A stretch of 64,000 bases of DNA from Dinoroseobacter sp965279125 (lineage in GTDB: Bacteria > Pseudomonadota > Alphaproteobacteria > Rhodobacterales > Rhodobacteraceae), in NCBI GenBank assembly GCA_965279125.1, contig CBDIHL010000038.1:62001-126000 (forward strand). The letters run 5' to 3'. This document shows, piece by piece, positions 8,062 through 16,975 of this stretch. A model generated the notes under the pieces. It searched no databases. It saw nothing but the letters and a program-made list of their open reading frames with translations, and was not told the origin of the DNA. Both the position numbers and the translations under genes were made by a program. Positions within the stretch are counted from its first letter, which is position 1. Every line of letters begins with the position of its first letter.

Positions 8062-9570
8062 TCAATTGCCTTTCTTCACGAACATCCCGACCTCTTCCGC
8101 AGCCCTGCGGATCGCCTTGGATTTGTTCACCGTCTCTTCATACTCCGCCTGCGGATCGCTGTCATAAACCACGCCGCCTCCGGCCTGAATATAGAGCGTC
8201 TCATCCTTCAGCACCGCCGTCCGAAGCGCGATGCACATATCCATATCGCCATTGGCCGCGAAATAGCCGACCCCACCGCCGTAAACACCGCGTTTTTCTG
8301 GCTCCAGCTCGTCGATGATCTCCATCGCGCGCACTTTTGGCGCCCCGGAGACGGTCCCGGCCGGCATTCCTGCCAGGAAGGCCGACAGCGCATCCTGATC
8401 CTCGGACAACTCGCCCACCACGTTGGACACGATATGCATGACGTGGCTGTAGCGCTCGATGATGAACTCTTCGGTGGGCCGCACGGTGCCGATCTTGGAC
8501 ACGCGGCCAGTGTCATTGCGCCCCAGATCAAGCAGCATCAGATGTTCGGCCAATTCCTTGGGATCGGACAGCAAATCGTCCTCATAGGCCTTATCCTCGG
8601 CGGGGGTTTTGCCCCTTGGCCTTGTCCCGGCGATAGGTCGGATCGTGACCTCGCGCCCGAACACCCGCACGAGGATTTCGGGCGACGCGCCAATGACCTG
8701 AAAATCGCCGAAGTTGAAGAAGAACATGAACGGCGAGGGGTTCGTGCGTCGCAAGCTGCGGTAGAGCGCAAAAGGCGGGTAGGGGAAGTCCTGCGCCCAG
8801 CGTTGTGACGGGACCACCTGGAAAATATCGCCTGCGCGGATATATTCCTTGGCCGCCTCGACCGCCTGCAAATAGCCCGCATGGGTGAAATTCGAGACCG
8901 GATCGCCCAGCGGCGTGGCCTCGCCCAGATCGCGGCTTTCGGCGGCGGCCCCGCGTTCCAGATCGCGCACCGCGTCCATCACGCGCTCGGCGGCTTGGTT
9001 ATAGGCCGCGCGCGCATCGAGCCCCGATCCGGCCCAGGCGGGGGACACCACCGTCACCTCGCCCTTCACCCCGTCGAGCACCGCAACCACGGAAGGCCGC
9101 AAAAGCATTGCATCAGGAACGCCCAGCACGTCCTTGTTTATGTTGGGTAAATGCTCGACCAGACGGATCATGTCATAGCCCAGATACCCAAAGAGCCCCG
9201 CCGCGATGGGGGGCAGATCATCGGGCATTTCGATTGCGGATTCAGCGATCAGGGACCGAATGGCGGTCAGAGGATCTTCCGCCTGTGCCTCAAACGCGTC
9301 GGCATCGAACCGCGCGGAGCGGTTGATCTCGGCGCGCTCTGCGTGGCAGCGCCAGATCAGATCGGGCTTCAGGCCGACCACAGAATAGCGCCCGCGGATC
9401 TCGCCGCCGGTCACCGATTCCAACATGAACGCATCTTTTTGCGCATTTGCCAGCTTCAGCATTACCGAGACGGGTGTGTCCAGATCGGCGGCAAGGCGCG
9501 TATAGACCAGTTGGTTCTCGCCGCGCGCAAACCCGGCCTCAAACGTCGCAAACTCGGGGATCAAGGCCAT
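8062..9570 (-). CDS. trpE: Anthranilate synthase component I TrpE
   Basis: TrpE makes anthranilate from chorismate with ammonia from TrpG. The protein has 502 residues, a normal length. The N-terminal regulatory region carries MLESVTGGEIRGRYSVVG, where the LES element binds feedback tryptophan. The chorismate-binding domain shows PSPFMFFFNF, IRPIAGTRPRGKT, DLGRNDTGRVS, MHIVSNVVGEL, GTVSGAPKVRAMEII and GGGVVYDSDPQAEYEET. It starts 6 bp after ppiD and is probably co-transcribed with it. No tryptophan-rich leader peptide was seen upstream of ppiD. Confidence 0.98.
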   Translation of the reverse strand: MALIPEFATFEAGFARGENQLVYTRLAADLDTPVSVMLKLANAQKDAFMLESVTGGEIRGRYSVVGLKPDLIWRCHAERAEINRSARFDADAFEAQAEDPLTAIRSLIAESAIEMPDDLPPIAAGLFGYLGYDMIRLVEHLPNINKDVLGVPDAMLLRPSVVAVLDGVKGEVTVVSPAWAGSGLDARAAYNQAAERVMDAVRDLERGAAAESRDLGEATPLGDPVSNFTHAGYLQAVEAAKEYIRAGDIFQVVPSQRWAQDFPYPPFALYRSLRRTNPSPFMFFFNFGDFQVIGASPEILVRVFGREVTIRPIAGTRPRGKTPAEDKAYEDDLLSDPKELAEHLMLLDLGRNDTGRVSKIGTVRPTEEFIIERYSHVMHIVSNVVGELSEDQDALSAFLAGMPAGTVSGAPKVRAMEIIDELEPEKRGVYGGGVGYFAANGDMDMCIALRTAVLKDETLYIQAGGGVVYDSDPQAEYEETVNKSKAIRRAAEEVGMFVKKGN

Positions 9571-9576
9571 GGGCGT

Positions 9577-11418
9577 CTACTGGAGGCTGGCATTGACCGC
9601 GTTGACCGCGGATTGATCGATCTCCAGCCCCGCCGCGGCTTGGATCGCGGTCGCGAAGGCTTGGAACACGTCCTCGGCCATGGCCTGGTTCGCCTGATTG
9701 GACAAGACCGAGCGCAGGAAGGTCGCATCGGGATCGTTCGGATCAGGCGGGAGGATCTCGTCGAGGCGCACAAGATGCACCTCACGTGCGCCGTCGATGA
9801 TCGCGAAGTCGCCGACATTCATCTCGAACACCGTGGTCATCAAGGTCGTCGGAACCCCTTCGAGAAACGCATCGCGGGTCAGCCCGGTTTCCGTCCGCGG
9901 CGCGAGGCCGAGCGCTGCAAGAGAGCGTCCACCTTCGACAACGCGTTGGGTCGTCTCAGCCTGTGCGCGCAACGCGCTCAACACCGCTTCGTTGCGCCAT
10001 AGGGTTTCGGCCTCGGCCTGGACCTCTTCAAGGGGCTGCACACGGGGCGGGGTGATTTCATCAAGCCGGATCGCGACAAGGCCACCATCTTCCAGCTCGA
10101 TCATCTCGGGAAAATCGCCTTCCTCGACGGTGAGGGCGGCCTCGCGGAATGTCTCGTAGGCGGCGATACCCTCGTCACTGTCGGCGCGGATTTCGATCTG
10201 GCCAAGCTGCATGGCGGTTTCATCGGCCAGCTCTTCAAGAGTTGCGCCGCCCGCGAGCAGATCATCGATTGGCTCGACCTCGGCAGAGATGGCGCGCAAA
10301 GCCCGGTCGGCGGACGCAATCTCGAACAACTCGTCGCGCACCTCGTCGAAAGTGGTTTCTTGTGCATTGAGCAGACCCGCCACGTTAAACAAGGCCGGAC
10401 CTAGCGACGAAGGCAGTGGGCCTACAACGCCTGTATCCTGAAGCGCAAAAATCGCCTCAGCCACGTCGGCATCCAAGTCATCGCGGCTGACCTCGCCGAG
10501 TTCGACATCGCCCAAAGTCAGTCCGCGTTCGATCACCAGATCATCAAACTGAACTTCGCCCGCGCGCAGACGCTCGGACGCGGCAATTGCATCGGCTTCA
10601 TCTGCAAAGACGAGGCGATAGAGAATGCGGCGCTCGGGACGCACAAACTCGGAGATGCGCGCGTCATAGGCCGCGCGAAGTTCATCTTCGGGCACCTCGA
10701 CTTGCCCTTGCATCATCTCGGGCGACAACCACGCATAGGTGATCTGACGGGTCTCGGACTGGGTGAAAAACGCAGGGTTTGCGGTGTGGAACGCGACCAA
10801 TTCCGCGGGGGTCGGGGTTGGCGCGGGATCCGCGAGCACAGAGGCATCCAGTGTTGCGATGGTGAAGCTGCGCCGCGCCCCTAGGAAGTTGAAAATCGTC
10901 TCAGAATAAGTCTCGGGCGCTTCGATCCCGGCCACCACCGCGACACGCAGCAAGTTGCGCGCGGTGTCGAGGCGGATGTCTTCCTCGAAATCCTGCGGCG
11001 AAAATCCGTTGCTTTCCAAGGTGAAGCGGTACGCTTCGCGGTCAAAGCTGCCATCGAAGCCTTGGAAGGCGGGGAAGGCGCGGACCTCTTCGGCCACGCG
11101 CGCATCGCCCACCGACAGGGTCAGGCGGCGGGCTTCCTCGGCCAGTGCGGCATCGGTGACAACCGCAGCCAGAACCTGACGATCGAGACCCGTCGCACGG
11201 GCTTCGGCCATGGTGAAATTGCGTCCGGTCTGCTGGGTCGCCGCGCGCAATTCGGTTTGCATGGCGCGCGCGTAATCCTCCACCGTGACTTCGGTTTCGC
11301 CTACGCGTCCGACCGAGGACAAATTGCCCCCGAATGAGGTGACGCCGAAGCCTGCCAAACCAAGGATCAGCAGACCCAAAAGGATGTAGACGAAGAAGTT
11401 GGACGCTTTGCCCTTCAT
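9577..11418 (-). CDS. ppiD: Membrane-anchored parvulin-type peptidyl-prolyl isomerase (PpiD/SurA-N type)
   Basis: A 613-residue protein with one N-terminal membrane segment (about residues 8-28, FFVYILLGLLILGLAGFG). It is followed by a SurA-N-like chaperone region (about 35-190), a central parvulin domain (about 240-370, with FDDLVIERGLTLGDVELGEV) and a second acidic C-terminal part. PpiD-type proteins help newly exported proteins fold at the inner-membrane face of the periplasm. The start MKGKASNFFVY has AAGGG upstream. It precedes trpE in an apparent operon. The trpE link is positional, not functional. Confidence 0.88.
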   Translation of the reverse strand: MKGKASNFFVYILLGLLILGLAGFGVTSFGGNLSSVGRVGETEVTVEDYARAMQTELRAATQQTGRNFTMAEARATGLDRQVLAAVVTDAALAEEARRLTLSVGDARVAEEVRAFPAFQGFDGSFDREAYRFTLESNGFSPQDFEEDIRLDTARNLLRVAVVAGIEAPETYSETIFNFLGARRSFTIATLDASVLADPAPTPTPAELVAFHTANPAFFTQSETRQITYAWLSPEMMQGQVEVPEDELRAAYDARISEFVRPERRILYRLVFADEADAIAASERLRAGEVQFDDLVIERGLTLGDVELGEVSRDDLDADVAEAIFALQDTGVVGPLPSSLGPALFNVAGLLNAQETTFDEVRDELFEIASADRALRAISAEVEPIDDLLAGGATLEELADETAMQLGQIEIRADSDEGIAAYETFREAALTVEEGDFPEMIELEDGGLVAIRLDEITPPRVQPLEEVQAEAETLWRNEAVLSALRAQAETTQRVVEGGRSLAALGLAPRTETGLTRDAFLEGVPTTLMTTVFEMNVGDFAIIDGAREVHLVRLDEILPPDPNDPDATFLRSVLSNQANQAMAEDVFQAFATAIQAAAGLEIDQSAVNAVNASLQ

Positions 11419-11520
11419 GGCGGGGAAACCCTTATGAAACTGCGTGGTGGCGCGTGCATACGCGGTTGGGATGAGGGGAACAAGACCGCCGCGCGGGGGC
11501 TTTGCGAAAACTATCTGTGA

Positions 11521-12711
11521 CTAAACCGGTTTCACGTCTGCAAGCCGCGCGGCCAGGGTGTTGATCTGGTCGGTGTTGATATTGGCAAAGGCGATGCGCA
11601 ATTGGCGCTCGGCACTGCCATCACCGCCCTCGCTGCGTGTCGGCCCGAACATCGTGCCCGGCAGCAGCAAGATGCCGTGATCCTTGACCAGCCTTTGGGC
11701 GAGCGCATCGGAGCGCTCTTCCGCGAAAGGGTGCGTCCCATAGCCGAAATAGGCCCCACATCCCATCAAGTCCCAACCGGGCAGTGCGGCGAATGCGGTC
11801 TGCATCGCGGCTTTGCGATCGAGGATTTCGGCGCGCTGCGCGGCCACCCAAGGCATCAGGTTTTGCAGCCCCCAGAGGGCCGCGACTTGGCCTACCTGCG
11901 GGGGGCAGATGGTGACGGTGTCGATGAATTTCTCGACCTCGGCGAGGCGCTTTTGTGAGGTCGCAAGCGCGCCCACCCGGTGCCCGGTCAGGCGGAAGGC
12001 TTTGGAGAAAGAGTAGAGGTGGACAAGCGTGTCGGCCCAGTCCGGGTCTTGGAAAAGGGTGTGTGGGGCGGCGTCGCTGGAGTGGAAGTCGCGGTAGGTC
12101 TCGTCGAGGATCAGCGCGATTTTGTGGCGTTTGGCCAGATCGTAGAAGGCCTTGAGGAGGGCGGGTGGATACTCGACGCCGCCGGGATTGTTGGGGCTGG
12201 TCAGGGCGATGGCGCGGGTTTGTGGTGTGATGAGCGCTGCGGCGTGCTCAGGATCGGGCAGCAGATCGGGGCCGGTGGGCAGCACTTGCGTGGCGACCCC
12301 GGTCATGTCGAGCCACATTTTATGGTTAAAGTACCAAGGCGTGGGCAACATGATCGCATCGCCCGGACCCGCAAGGGTGGCGCAAATCGCGGCAAAGGCC
12401 TGATTGCAGCCTGCCGTGATCGCAACTTCGGCATCGCTGATCAGGGCCCCATAAACCGCGCTGATCTGTGCGGCCAGCTCGGCGCGCAAGGCGGGCAGGC
12501 CTAGGTCCGGCCCGTAAAGATGCGTTGAATCTTCGGTCAGGATCGCCTCGGCCATCGCGCGGCGCAGACCTTCGGGTGGCGGATCAACGGGGGCGGCTTG
12601 GCTGACATTAATGAGGGGTAGATGCGCGGGGGGCGGGGTGGCACTGAGCCAACGGCGGGCCTCCATCACCGGGGGGGCAACGGTTGCGGCGAAAGTTGGG
12701 TTCAGATGCAT
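11521..12711 (-). CDS. Class I/II PLP-dependent aminotransferase
   Basis: A 396-residue fold-type I aminotransferase. Visible features are the helix start ITAGCNQAFAA, the aromatic stacking region PTPWYFNHKMWLDMTG, substrate/PLP Asn in SPNNPGG, PLP Asp in ALILDETYRDF, the PLP lysine in SFSKAFRLTGHRVG and an Arg near the end (RQLRIAFANI) for the substrate carboxylate. It resembles aspartate/aromatic aminotransferase-like enzymes, but the substrate cannot be told. It stands alone between ppiD and gpt, in the same direction. Confidence 0.88.
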   Translation of the reverse strand: MHLNPTFAATVAPPVMEARRWLSATPPPAHLPLINVSQAAPVDPPPEGLRRAMAEAILTEDSTHLYGPDLGLPALRAELAAQISAVYGALISDAEVAITAGCNQAFAAICATLAGPGDAIMLPTPWYFNHKMWLDMTGVATQVLPTGPDLLPDPEHAAALITPQTRAIALTSPNNPGGVEYPPALLKAFYDLAKRHKIALILDETYRDFHSSDAAPHTLFQDPDWADTLVHLYSFSKAFRLTGHRVGALATSQKRLAEVEKFIDTVTICPPQVGQVAALWGLQNLMPWVAAQRAEILDRKAAMQTAFAALPGWDLMGCGAYFGYGTHPFAEERSDALAQRLVKDHGILLLPGTMFGPTRSEGGDGSAERQLRIAFANINTDQINTLAARLADVKPV

Positions 12712-12794
12712 GGTTTGGACTTTCGGCTGTCAGGGCGGCGGTGGCACAACACAACCGTGCGCGCGTGCCCTTATCAAGCCGAAAACGTATTGCG

Positions 12795-12863
12795 CCCTAT
12801 AGTCGTTTCTTCGCCGAAGAAACGGAGCGATTTTTCGGCGAAAAATCTATCTAAAGACTAGGG
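12795..12863. repeat. Double-hairpin intergenic repeat, copy B
   Basis: Two perfect 8-bp hairpins with 3-base loops: GTTTCTTC-GCC-GAAGAAAC (12805-12823) and GATTTTTC-GGC-GAAAAATC (12829-12847), 5 bases apart. Flanking CCCTA...TAGGG and AGTC...GACT can close an outer stem. The loops GCC and GGC are complementary. It lies about 70 bp past the gpt stop in a 218-bp gap that holds no gene. Confidence 0.75.
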
Positions 12864-12929
12864 TCGCAGGGGACCGATTAACGCTTTGTGCATGAAAAAG
12901 CGTATTTCCACCCTTGCGGCCCCAACGCC

Positions 12930-13436
12930 TCAGTCTGTGCCGCGATACGGCTCGACATATTGCAGCGCCATGTCCCACGGGAAGAAGATCCACGTGTCCT
13001 GCGACACCTCGGTAATAAACGTCTCAACCATCGGGCGGCCCGACGGTTTGGCATAGACCGTTGCGACATGAGCTTTCGGCATATGTTTGCGCACGACCTC
13101 CAGCGTTTTGCCGGTATCGACCAAGTCGTCGATGATCAGAACGCCGGTGCCGTCGCCGACAACGCTCATATCCGGCTCCTTGATCACCTTCGGCTCGGAT
13201 TGCTCTTGGTGGTTGTAGCTTTTCACGCTGATCGTATCGACCATGCGAATGTCCAGCTCGCGCGCCACGATCATCGCGGGCGCCATACCGCCGCGCGTGA
13301 TCGCAACAACGGCTTTCCATGCGCCATCATCGGGCCCATGCCCATCAAGCCGCCACGCCAGCGCGCGCGCATCGCGGTGCAGCTGGTCCCAGCTGACATG
13401 GAAGCCCTTTTCGTGGGGAAGACGGTCAGACGCCAT
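12930..13436 (-). CDS. gpt: Xanthine(-guanine) phosphoribosyltransferase
   Basis: Gpt salvages guanine, xanthine and hypoxanthine to nucleotides using PRPP. The start MASDRLPHEKGFHVSWDQLHRDARALAWRL (168 residues) has AAGGAT upstream and is preferred to a start 14 codons earlier. Landmarks are VVAITRGGMAPAMIVARELDI, the PRPP loop VLIIDDLVDTGKTLEVVR and the C-terminal FFPWDMALQYVEPY. The gene lies 55 bp downstream of fabI on the same strand. Confidence 0.94.
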   Translation of the reverse strand: MASDRLPHEKGFHVSWDQLHRDARALAWRLDGHGPDDGAWKAVVAITRGGMAPAMIVARELDIRMVDTISVKSYNHQEQSEPKVIKEPDMSVVGDGTGVLIIDDLVDTGKTLEVVRKHMPKAHVATVYAKPSGRPMVETFITEVSQDTWIFFPWDMALQYVEPYRGTD

Positions 13437-13491
13437 GGGATTGATCCTTTGATGAGGGCTTGGGCCAGTGGCGCGCAAGCGAATAAGTCTA

Positions 13492-14304
13492 CTACTTCCG
13501 GCCCGTTACGGCATCAATATCAGGCGCATCGACGGCCTTCATACCAACAACATGGTAGCCCGCGTCCACATGCAGGCACTCGCCGGTGACGCCCGAGCCG
13601 AGGTCCGACAGCAGGTACAAAGCACTCTTGCCGACCTCCTCTTGCGTCACATTGCGGCGCAGCGGCGAGTTCAGTTCGTTCCATTTCATGATGTAGCGGA
13701 AATCGCCGATGCCCGAAGCCGCGAGCGTTTTGATCGGGCCCGCGGAGATGGCGTTCACGCGGATACCGTCCTTGCCAAGGTCCTCGGCCAGGTATTTGAC
13801 ACTGGCTTCAAGGGCTGCTTTGGCGACACCCATGACGTTATAATGCGGCATGACCTGCTCGGCCCCGTAATAGGTCAGCGTCAGCGCGCTGGACCCCGGT
13901 GCCATCATCTTCTCGGCCCGCTGCATCACGGCGGTGAACGAATAGCACGAGATATCGAGCGACATGATGAAGTTGTCGCGCGTGGTGTCGACATAGCGAC
14001 CGCGCAACTGCTCTTTGTCGGAATAGCCGATGGCGTGGACGACGAAGTCCAGCTCGCCCCAGGCGTCTTGAAGTTGCGCAAAGCACGCATCCAACGACTC
14101 CATATCCGACACATCGCAATCGATCACCTGGGTCACGCCCAGTTTCTCGGCCAAGGGCAGGGCGCGTTTCTTGAACGCGTCGCCCATATAGGTCAGCGCC
14201 AACTCGGCGCCTTCGTCATGAAGCGCCTTTGCGATGCCCCATGCGATGGATTTGTCGTTGGCGAGCCCCATAATCAGCCCGCGCTTGCCTGTCATCAAAC
14301 CCAT
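13492..14304 (-). CDS. fabI: Enoyl-[acyl-carrier-protein] reductase (NADH) FabI
   Basis: FabI performs the last reduction of each fatty-acid elongation cycle and is the triclosan target. The protein has 270 residues with an SDR fold lacking the usual GxGxxG. It shows GLANDKSIAWGIAKALHDEGA, the FabI catalytic Tyr-x6-Tyr-x-x-x-Lys region (LTYYGAEQVMPHYNVMGVAKAALEASVKYL), NAISAGPIKTLAASGI and GVTGECLHVDAGYHVVGM. It is divergent from pdxH and upstream of gpt. Confidence 0.97.
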   Translation of the reverse strand: MGLMTGKRGLIMGLANDKSIAWGIAKALHDEGAELALTYMGDAFKKRALPLAEKLGVTQVIDCDVSDMESLDACFAQLQDAWGELDFVVHAIGYSDKEQLRGRYVDTTRDNFIMSLDISCYSFTAVMQRAEKMMAPGSSALTLTYYGAEQVMPHYNVMGVAKAALEASVKYLAEDLGKDGIRVNAISAGPIKTLAASGIGDFRYIMKWNELNSPLRRNVTQEEVGKSALYLLSDLGSGVTGECLHVDAGYHVVGMKAVDAPDIDAVTGRK

Positions 14305-14406
14305 TTCACCCTACCTCTTGGCTTTATCTTGAACGCTGGCCTCGTCTAGGCGATTGGCTAGATGCGATCAAGGCCGCAGGACGTACGTATATATAAGGAA
14401 GACCCC

Positions 14407-15012
14407 ATGACCGACCGCACAGGTATTTTTGCTGGCGACGATCCGTTTCAAATTGCCAAGGACTGGTTGGCCGAGGCTGTGGCCTCTGAGCCCAATGACC
14501 CAAACGCCATCGCGCTTTCAACCGTGGATGCGGACGGGCTGCCCAATGCGCGGATGGTGCTGCTGAAAGATATCGAGGAGGCGGCGTTCGTCTTCTACAC
14601 CAATTATGACAGCCAAAAGGGGCAGGAGCTGCAAGCCTCGGGCAAGGCGGCTTTCGTGATGCATTGGAAATCCTTGCGCCGCCAAATTCGTGTGCGCGGT
14701 CTGGTCGAGAAGGAAGATGGGCCGCAGGCGGATGACTATTATAACAGTCGCTCGCTGCAAAGCCGGATCGGGGCCTGGGCCTCCAAGCAATCGCAACCGC
14801 TCTCAAGCCGCGCCTCCTTGATGGCTGAGGCCGCAAAACAAGGTGTGCAGCACGGCACACATCCTGTGCGCCCGCCGTTTTGGGGTGGCTTTCGGATCAC
14901 ACCCGTAGAGATTGAATTTTGGGCAGATGGCGCCTTCCGTCTGCATGATCGGTTCAAGTGGTCGCGCGAGGCTGTGGAAAAGCCATGGGAAATCAGCCGC
15001 TTGAACCCGTAA
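14407..15012 (+). CDS. pdxH: Pyridoxamine/pyridoxine 5'-phosphate oxidase PdxH
   Basis: PdxH is the FMN enzyme that makes pyridoxal 5'-phosphate. The start MTDRTGIFAGDDPFQIAKDWL (201 residues) has AAGGAAG at the right distance; an in-frame ATG 15 codons earlier is unlikely. Conserved blocks are NARMVLLKDIEEAAFVFYTNYDSQKG, KSLRRQIRVRGLVEK, YYNSRSLQSRIGAWASKQSQPL, PFWGGFRITPVEIEFW and the C-terminal EISRLNP. It is probably monocistronic, with cold-shock gene leader sequence following. Confidence 0.97.
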   Translation: MTDRTGIFAGDDPFQIAKDWLAEAVASEPNDPNAIALSTVDADGLPNARMVLLKDIEEAAFVFYTNYDSQKGQELQASGKAAFVMHWKSLRRQIRVRGLVEKEDGPQADDYYNSRSLQSRIGAWASKQSQPLSSRASLMAEAAKQGVQHGTHPVRPPFWGGFRITPVEIEFWADGAFRLHDRFKWSREAVEKPWEISRLNP

Positions 15013-15184
15013 TTCGCTAAACGGATCAGTGCACTTTACGTCACGAAAGGCTTGCAATTCGCGTAACGTGAGTTGCAAAATCGTTGTGTTACAAGGGTTT
15101 CACTTGCATTCGCGTGCATTTCGCGTCAAGCTTCCCTTACGACACCTTGACGGTGTAGCCGTTGATATTTGTGAGTGGTACGGA
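15013..15184 (+). promoter_or_regulatory. Leader region of the cold-shock gene
   Basis: A 172-bp stretch precedes the cold-shock gene start. Long structured leaders are typical of cold-shock mRNAs. TTCGCGT occurs three times (15058-15064, 15109-15115, 15120-15126) and TTGCAA twice. The promoter could not be fixed. Confidence 0.4.
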
Positions 15185-15697
15185 ATGCAAAAACCCGTGG
15201 TCAGCAACCCTGCAATCGAGGGTGAAGTTAAGTGGTTCGACCCTGCGCGTGGCTTTGGGTTCATTGTCTCTGCCTCGGGTGGTCCTGACATCCTGCTGCA
15301 CGCAAATGTGCTGCGGAATTTCGGTCAGAACTCTGTCGCGGAAGGCACCGTTTTGTCAGTCCGTGTGCAGGAAACCGATCGCGGCATACAAGCCGTCGAA
15401 GTTGTCGCCATTCAGGCCGCAAGCCCGGACATGGCCACAGAGGTGGACATGGTCGAGGATTACTCCGCGATTGAGATCGAACCGGCGCGGGTCAAGTGGT
15501 TCGACAAGGTCAAAGGGTTCGGCTTCGTGAATGTACACGGCACCCCCGGCGACGTCTTCGTGCATATGGATGTGTTGCGGCGCTGCGGCTTTGCGGAATT
15601 GCAACCGGGCGAAGCGATCTCGGTGCGGCTTGGCGACAGCGAACGCGGGGCACTTGCCCTCGAAGTGTTGAGTTGGGATGCGGCCTTGGGCGATTGA
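15185..15697 (+). CDS. Tandem cold-shock domain protein
   Basis: A 170-residue protein with two cold-shock domains, about residues 10-75 (EGEVKWFDPARGFGFIV) and about 100-168 (PARVKWFDKVKGFGFVNVHG). Both carry the RNP1-like aromatic motif. CSD proteins bind single-stranded RNA/DNA and act as RNA chaperones. The double-CSD form is common in alphaproteobacteria. The start MQKPVVSNPAIEGEV was chosen because upstream in-frame codons (from 15029) look like leader, not protein. The second domain keeps more of the consensus than the first. Confidence 0.93.
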   Translation: MQKPVVSNPAIEGEVKWFDPARGFGFIVSASGGPDILLHANVLRNFGQNSVAEGTVLSVRVQETDRGIQAVEVVAIQAASPDMATEVDMVEDYSAIEIEPARVKWFDKVKGFGFVNVHGTPGDVFVHMDVLRRCGFAELQPGEAISVRLGDSERGALALEVLSWDAALGD

Positions 15698-15761
15698 CAT
15701 TCCGGGTGAGGGCGGCTGAGTTGACGCTGAACGCCTCGCGCCAATCGAAAGTGTCTTGTCG

Positions 15762-16262
15762 ATGACTGCTCTGCCCACCAGATTTCTATCCCTTTGGTTT
15801 GCCCTTGTTGTGGCGATGTCTGTGGCGGCCCCGGCGCAAGCGACCTCTCCTTTGGTTGCAACCTGCTCGGCCGAGACGGTTGGCCTGCGCGGCGATTGGG
15901 GCCAGATGCGCTTTCGCGTGGATGTCGTTGATGACGATGCCTCGCGCGGCCAAGGCTTGATGTTTGTCGAGCAGATGGACCGCGACAAAGGTATGCTGTT
16001 TGTGTGGCCCGAACCCGGTCGGCGGGTATTTTGGATGCGCAACACCTATATCCCGCTCGACATGATCTTTGTCGGACCGGACGGCGTGGTCCGGCATGTT
16101 CACAGCAATGCCGTGCCGTTGGACGAGACGCCAATCGATGGCGGGCCGGGGGTTACAGCTGTGCTTGAGATCAATGGCGGGCTGGCACGCAGCTTTGGAA
16201 TTGATGTGGGAAGCCAGTTGCAACACCCCTCATTTGGACCGGATGCCGCATGGGCGTGTTGA
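15762..16262 (+). CDS. Exported DUF192-family protein
   Basis: A 166-residue protein with an N-terminal signal peptide (LSLWFALVVAMSVAAPAQA). The DUF192 domain follows, with RGQGLMFVEQMDRDKGMLFVWPEPGRRVFWMRNTYIPLDMIFVGPDGVV and VLEINGGLARSFGIDVGS. DUF192 proteins are small extracytoplasmic beta proteins of unknown role. The start is the ATG at 15762; a TTG two codons upstream is possible. It ends 56 bp before tRNA-Pro. Confidence 0.9.
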   Translation: MTALPTRFLSLWFALVVAMSVAAPAQATSPLVATCSAETVGLRGDWGQMRFRVDVVDDDASRGQGLMFVEQMDRDKGMLFVWPEPGRRVFWMRNTYIPLDMIFVGPDGVVRHVHSNAVPLDETPIDGGPGVTAVLEINGGLARSFGIDVGSQLQHPSFGPDAAWAC

Positions 16263-16318
16263 TCGGCATTTTTGCTCTTTTCATCCCCGATCCCTCGGCT
16301 TAAAGGGGGGGTCCATGG

Positions 16319-16395
<77 letters not shown>

Positions 16396-16422
16396 TGGAA
16401 AATTACCCTTACCCAAAAACAC

Positions 16423-16842
16423 TCACCGAGCGTCGTCTAGCAATAGACACGTCTCGGAGTTTTGGACCCCTTGGATATCGCGCACCGCATTCAGCACCCG
16501 GTCAAAGCCCGGCAGGCTGTCGGTCTCGATCCGGGCCACCAGATCCCACGCTCCATTGGTCGAATGCAGGCTGGTGATCTCCGGCAAGCGTCTGAGCGCG
16601 CGCACGACACTGCGTTTGGTCGGGCCTTCCAGCGCGATCAGCATGACGGCGGCGATGCGGTCCGGATCCACCTCGGCAGCCGTTTCAATGGTAAAGCGCT
16701 TGATCGTGCCGGTGCGCGTCAGGCGATCAAGGCGTGTTTGCACCGTGGCGCGCGACACACCGATCTGCGCGGCCAGCGTGGTGACGGAGGCGCGCGCGTC
16801 CGACTTAAGCGCTGCCAGCAAGGCATTATCGGTCGCATCCAT
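16423..16842 (-). CDS. Lrp/AsnC-family transcriptional regulator
   Basis: A 139-residue regulator from the start MDATDNALLAALKSDARASV; an upstream ATG would add 15 lysine-rich residues. An N-terminal helix-turn-helix (LAAQIGVSRATVQTRLDRL) is followed by an RAM/AsnC ligand domain (AAVMLIALEGPTKRSVVRALRRLPEITSLHSTNGAWDLVARIE). It is divergent from the arginase-ornithine cyclodeaminase pair, so it probably senses arginine or ornithine and controls that pair, as is common for Lrp genes beside amino-acid catabolism. The inducer is inferred. Confidence 0.92.
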   Translation of the reverse strand: MDATDNALLAALKSDARASVTTLAAQIGVSRATVQTRLDRLTRTGTIKRFTIETAAEVDPDRIAAVMLIALEGPTKRSVVRALRRLPEITSLHSTNGAWDLVARIETDSLPGFDRVLNAVRDIQGVQNSETCLLLDDAR

Positions 16843-16873
16843 TGGTGTGGCTTTCTTTTTGACGAACAAGGGT

Positions 16874-16892
16874 GTCAATTTGGTCAATTATA
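16874..16892. promoter_or_regulatory. Candidate Lrp operator and -10 in the divergent region
   Basis: GTCAATT occurs twice as a direct repeat (16874-16880, 16883-16889). It overlaps a perfect minus-strand -10 TATAAT (16887-16892) that would serve the regulator gene; its -35 is poor. It lies between the Lrp gene and the arginase start. Confidence 0.4.
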
Positions 16893-16975
16893 GGGGCGGT
16901 TTGCGCAGTATACCACCTGCCATGTGGCAGTTTGATCGGCCATAGCAGGCGGGCAACTTCATAGCGGAGGCTTCG

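Noticed and set aside
7841..8065. Small minus-strand open frame of 74 codons after trpE
   Set aside because: It runs through the double-hairpin repeat and lacks a ribosome site and any protein-like composition.
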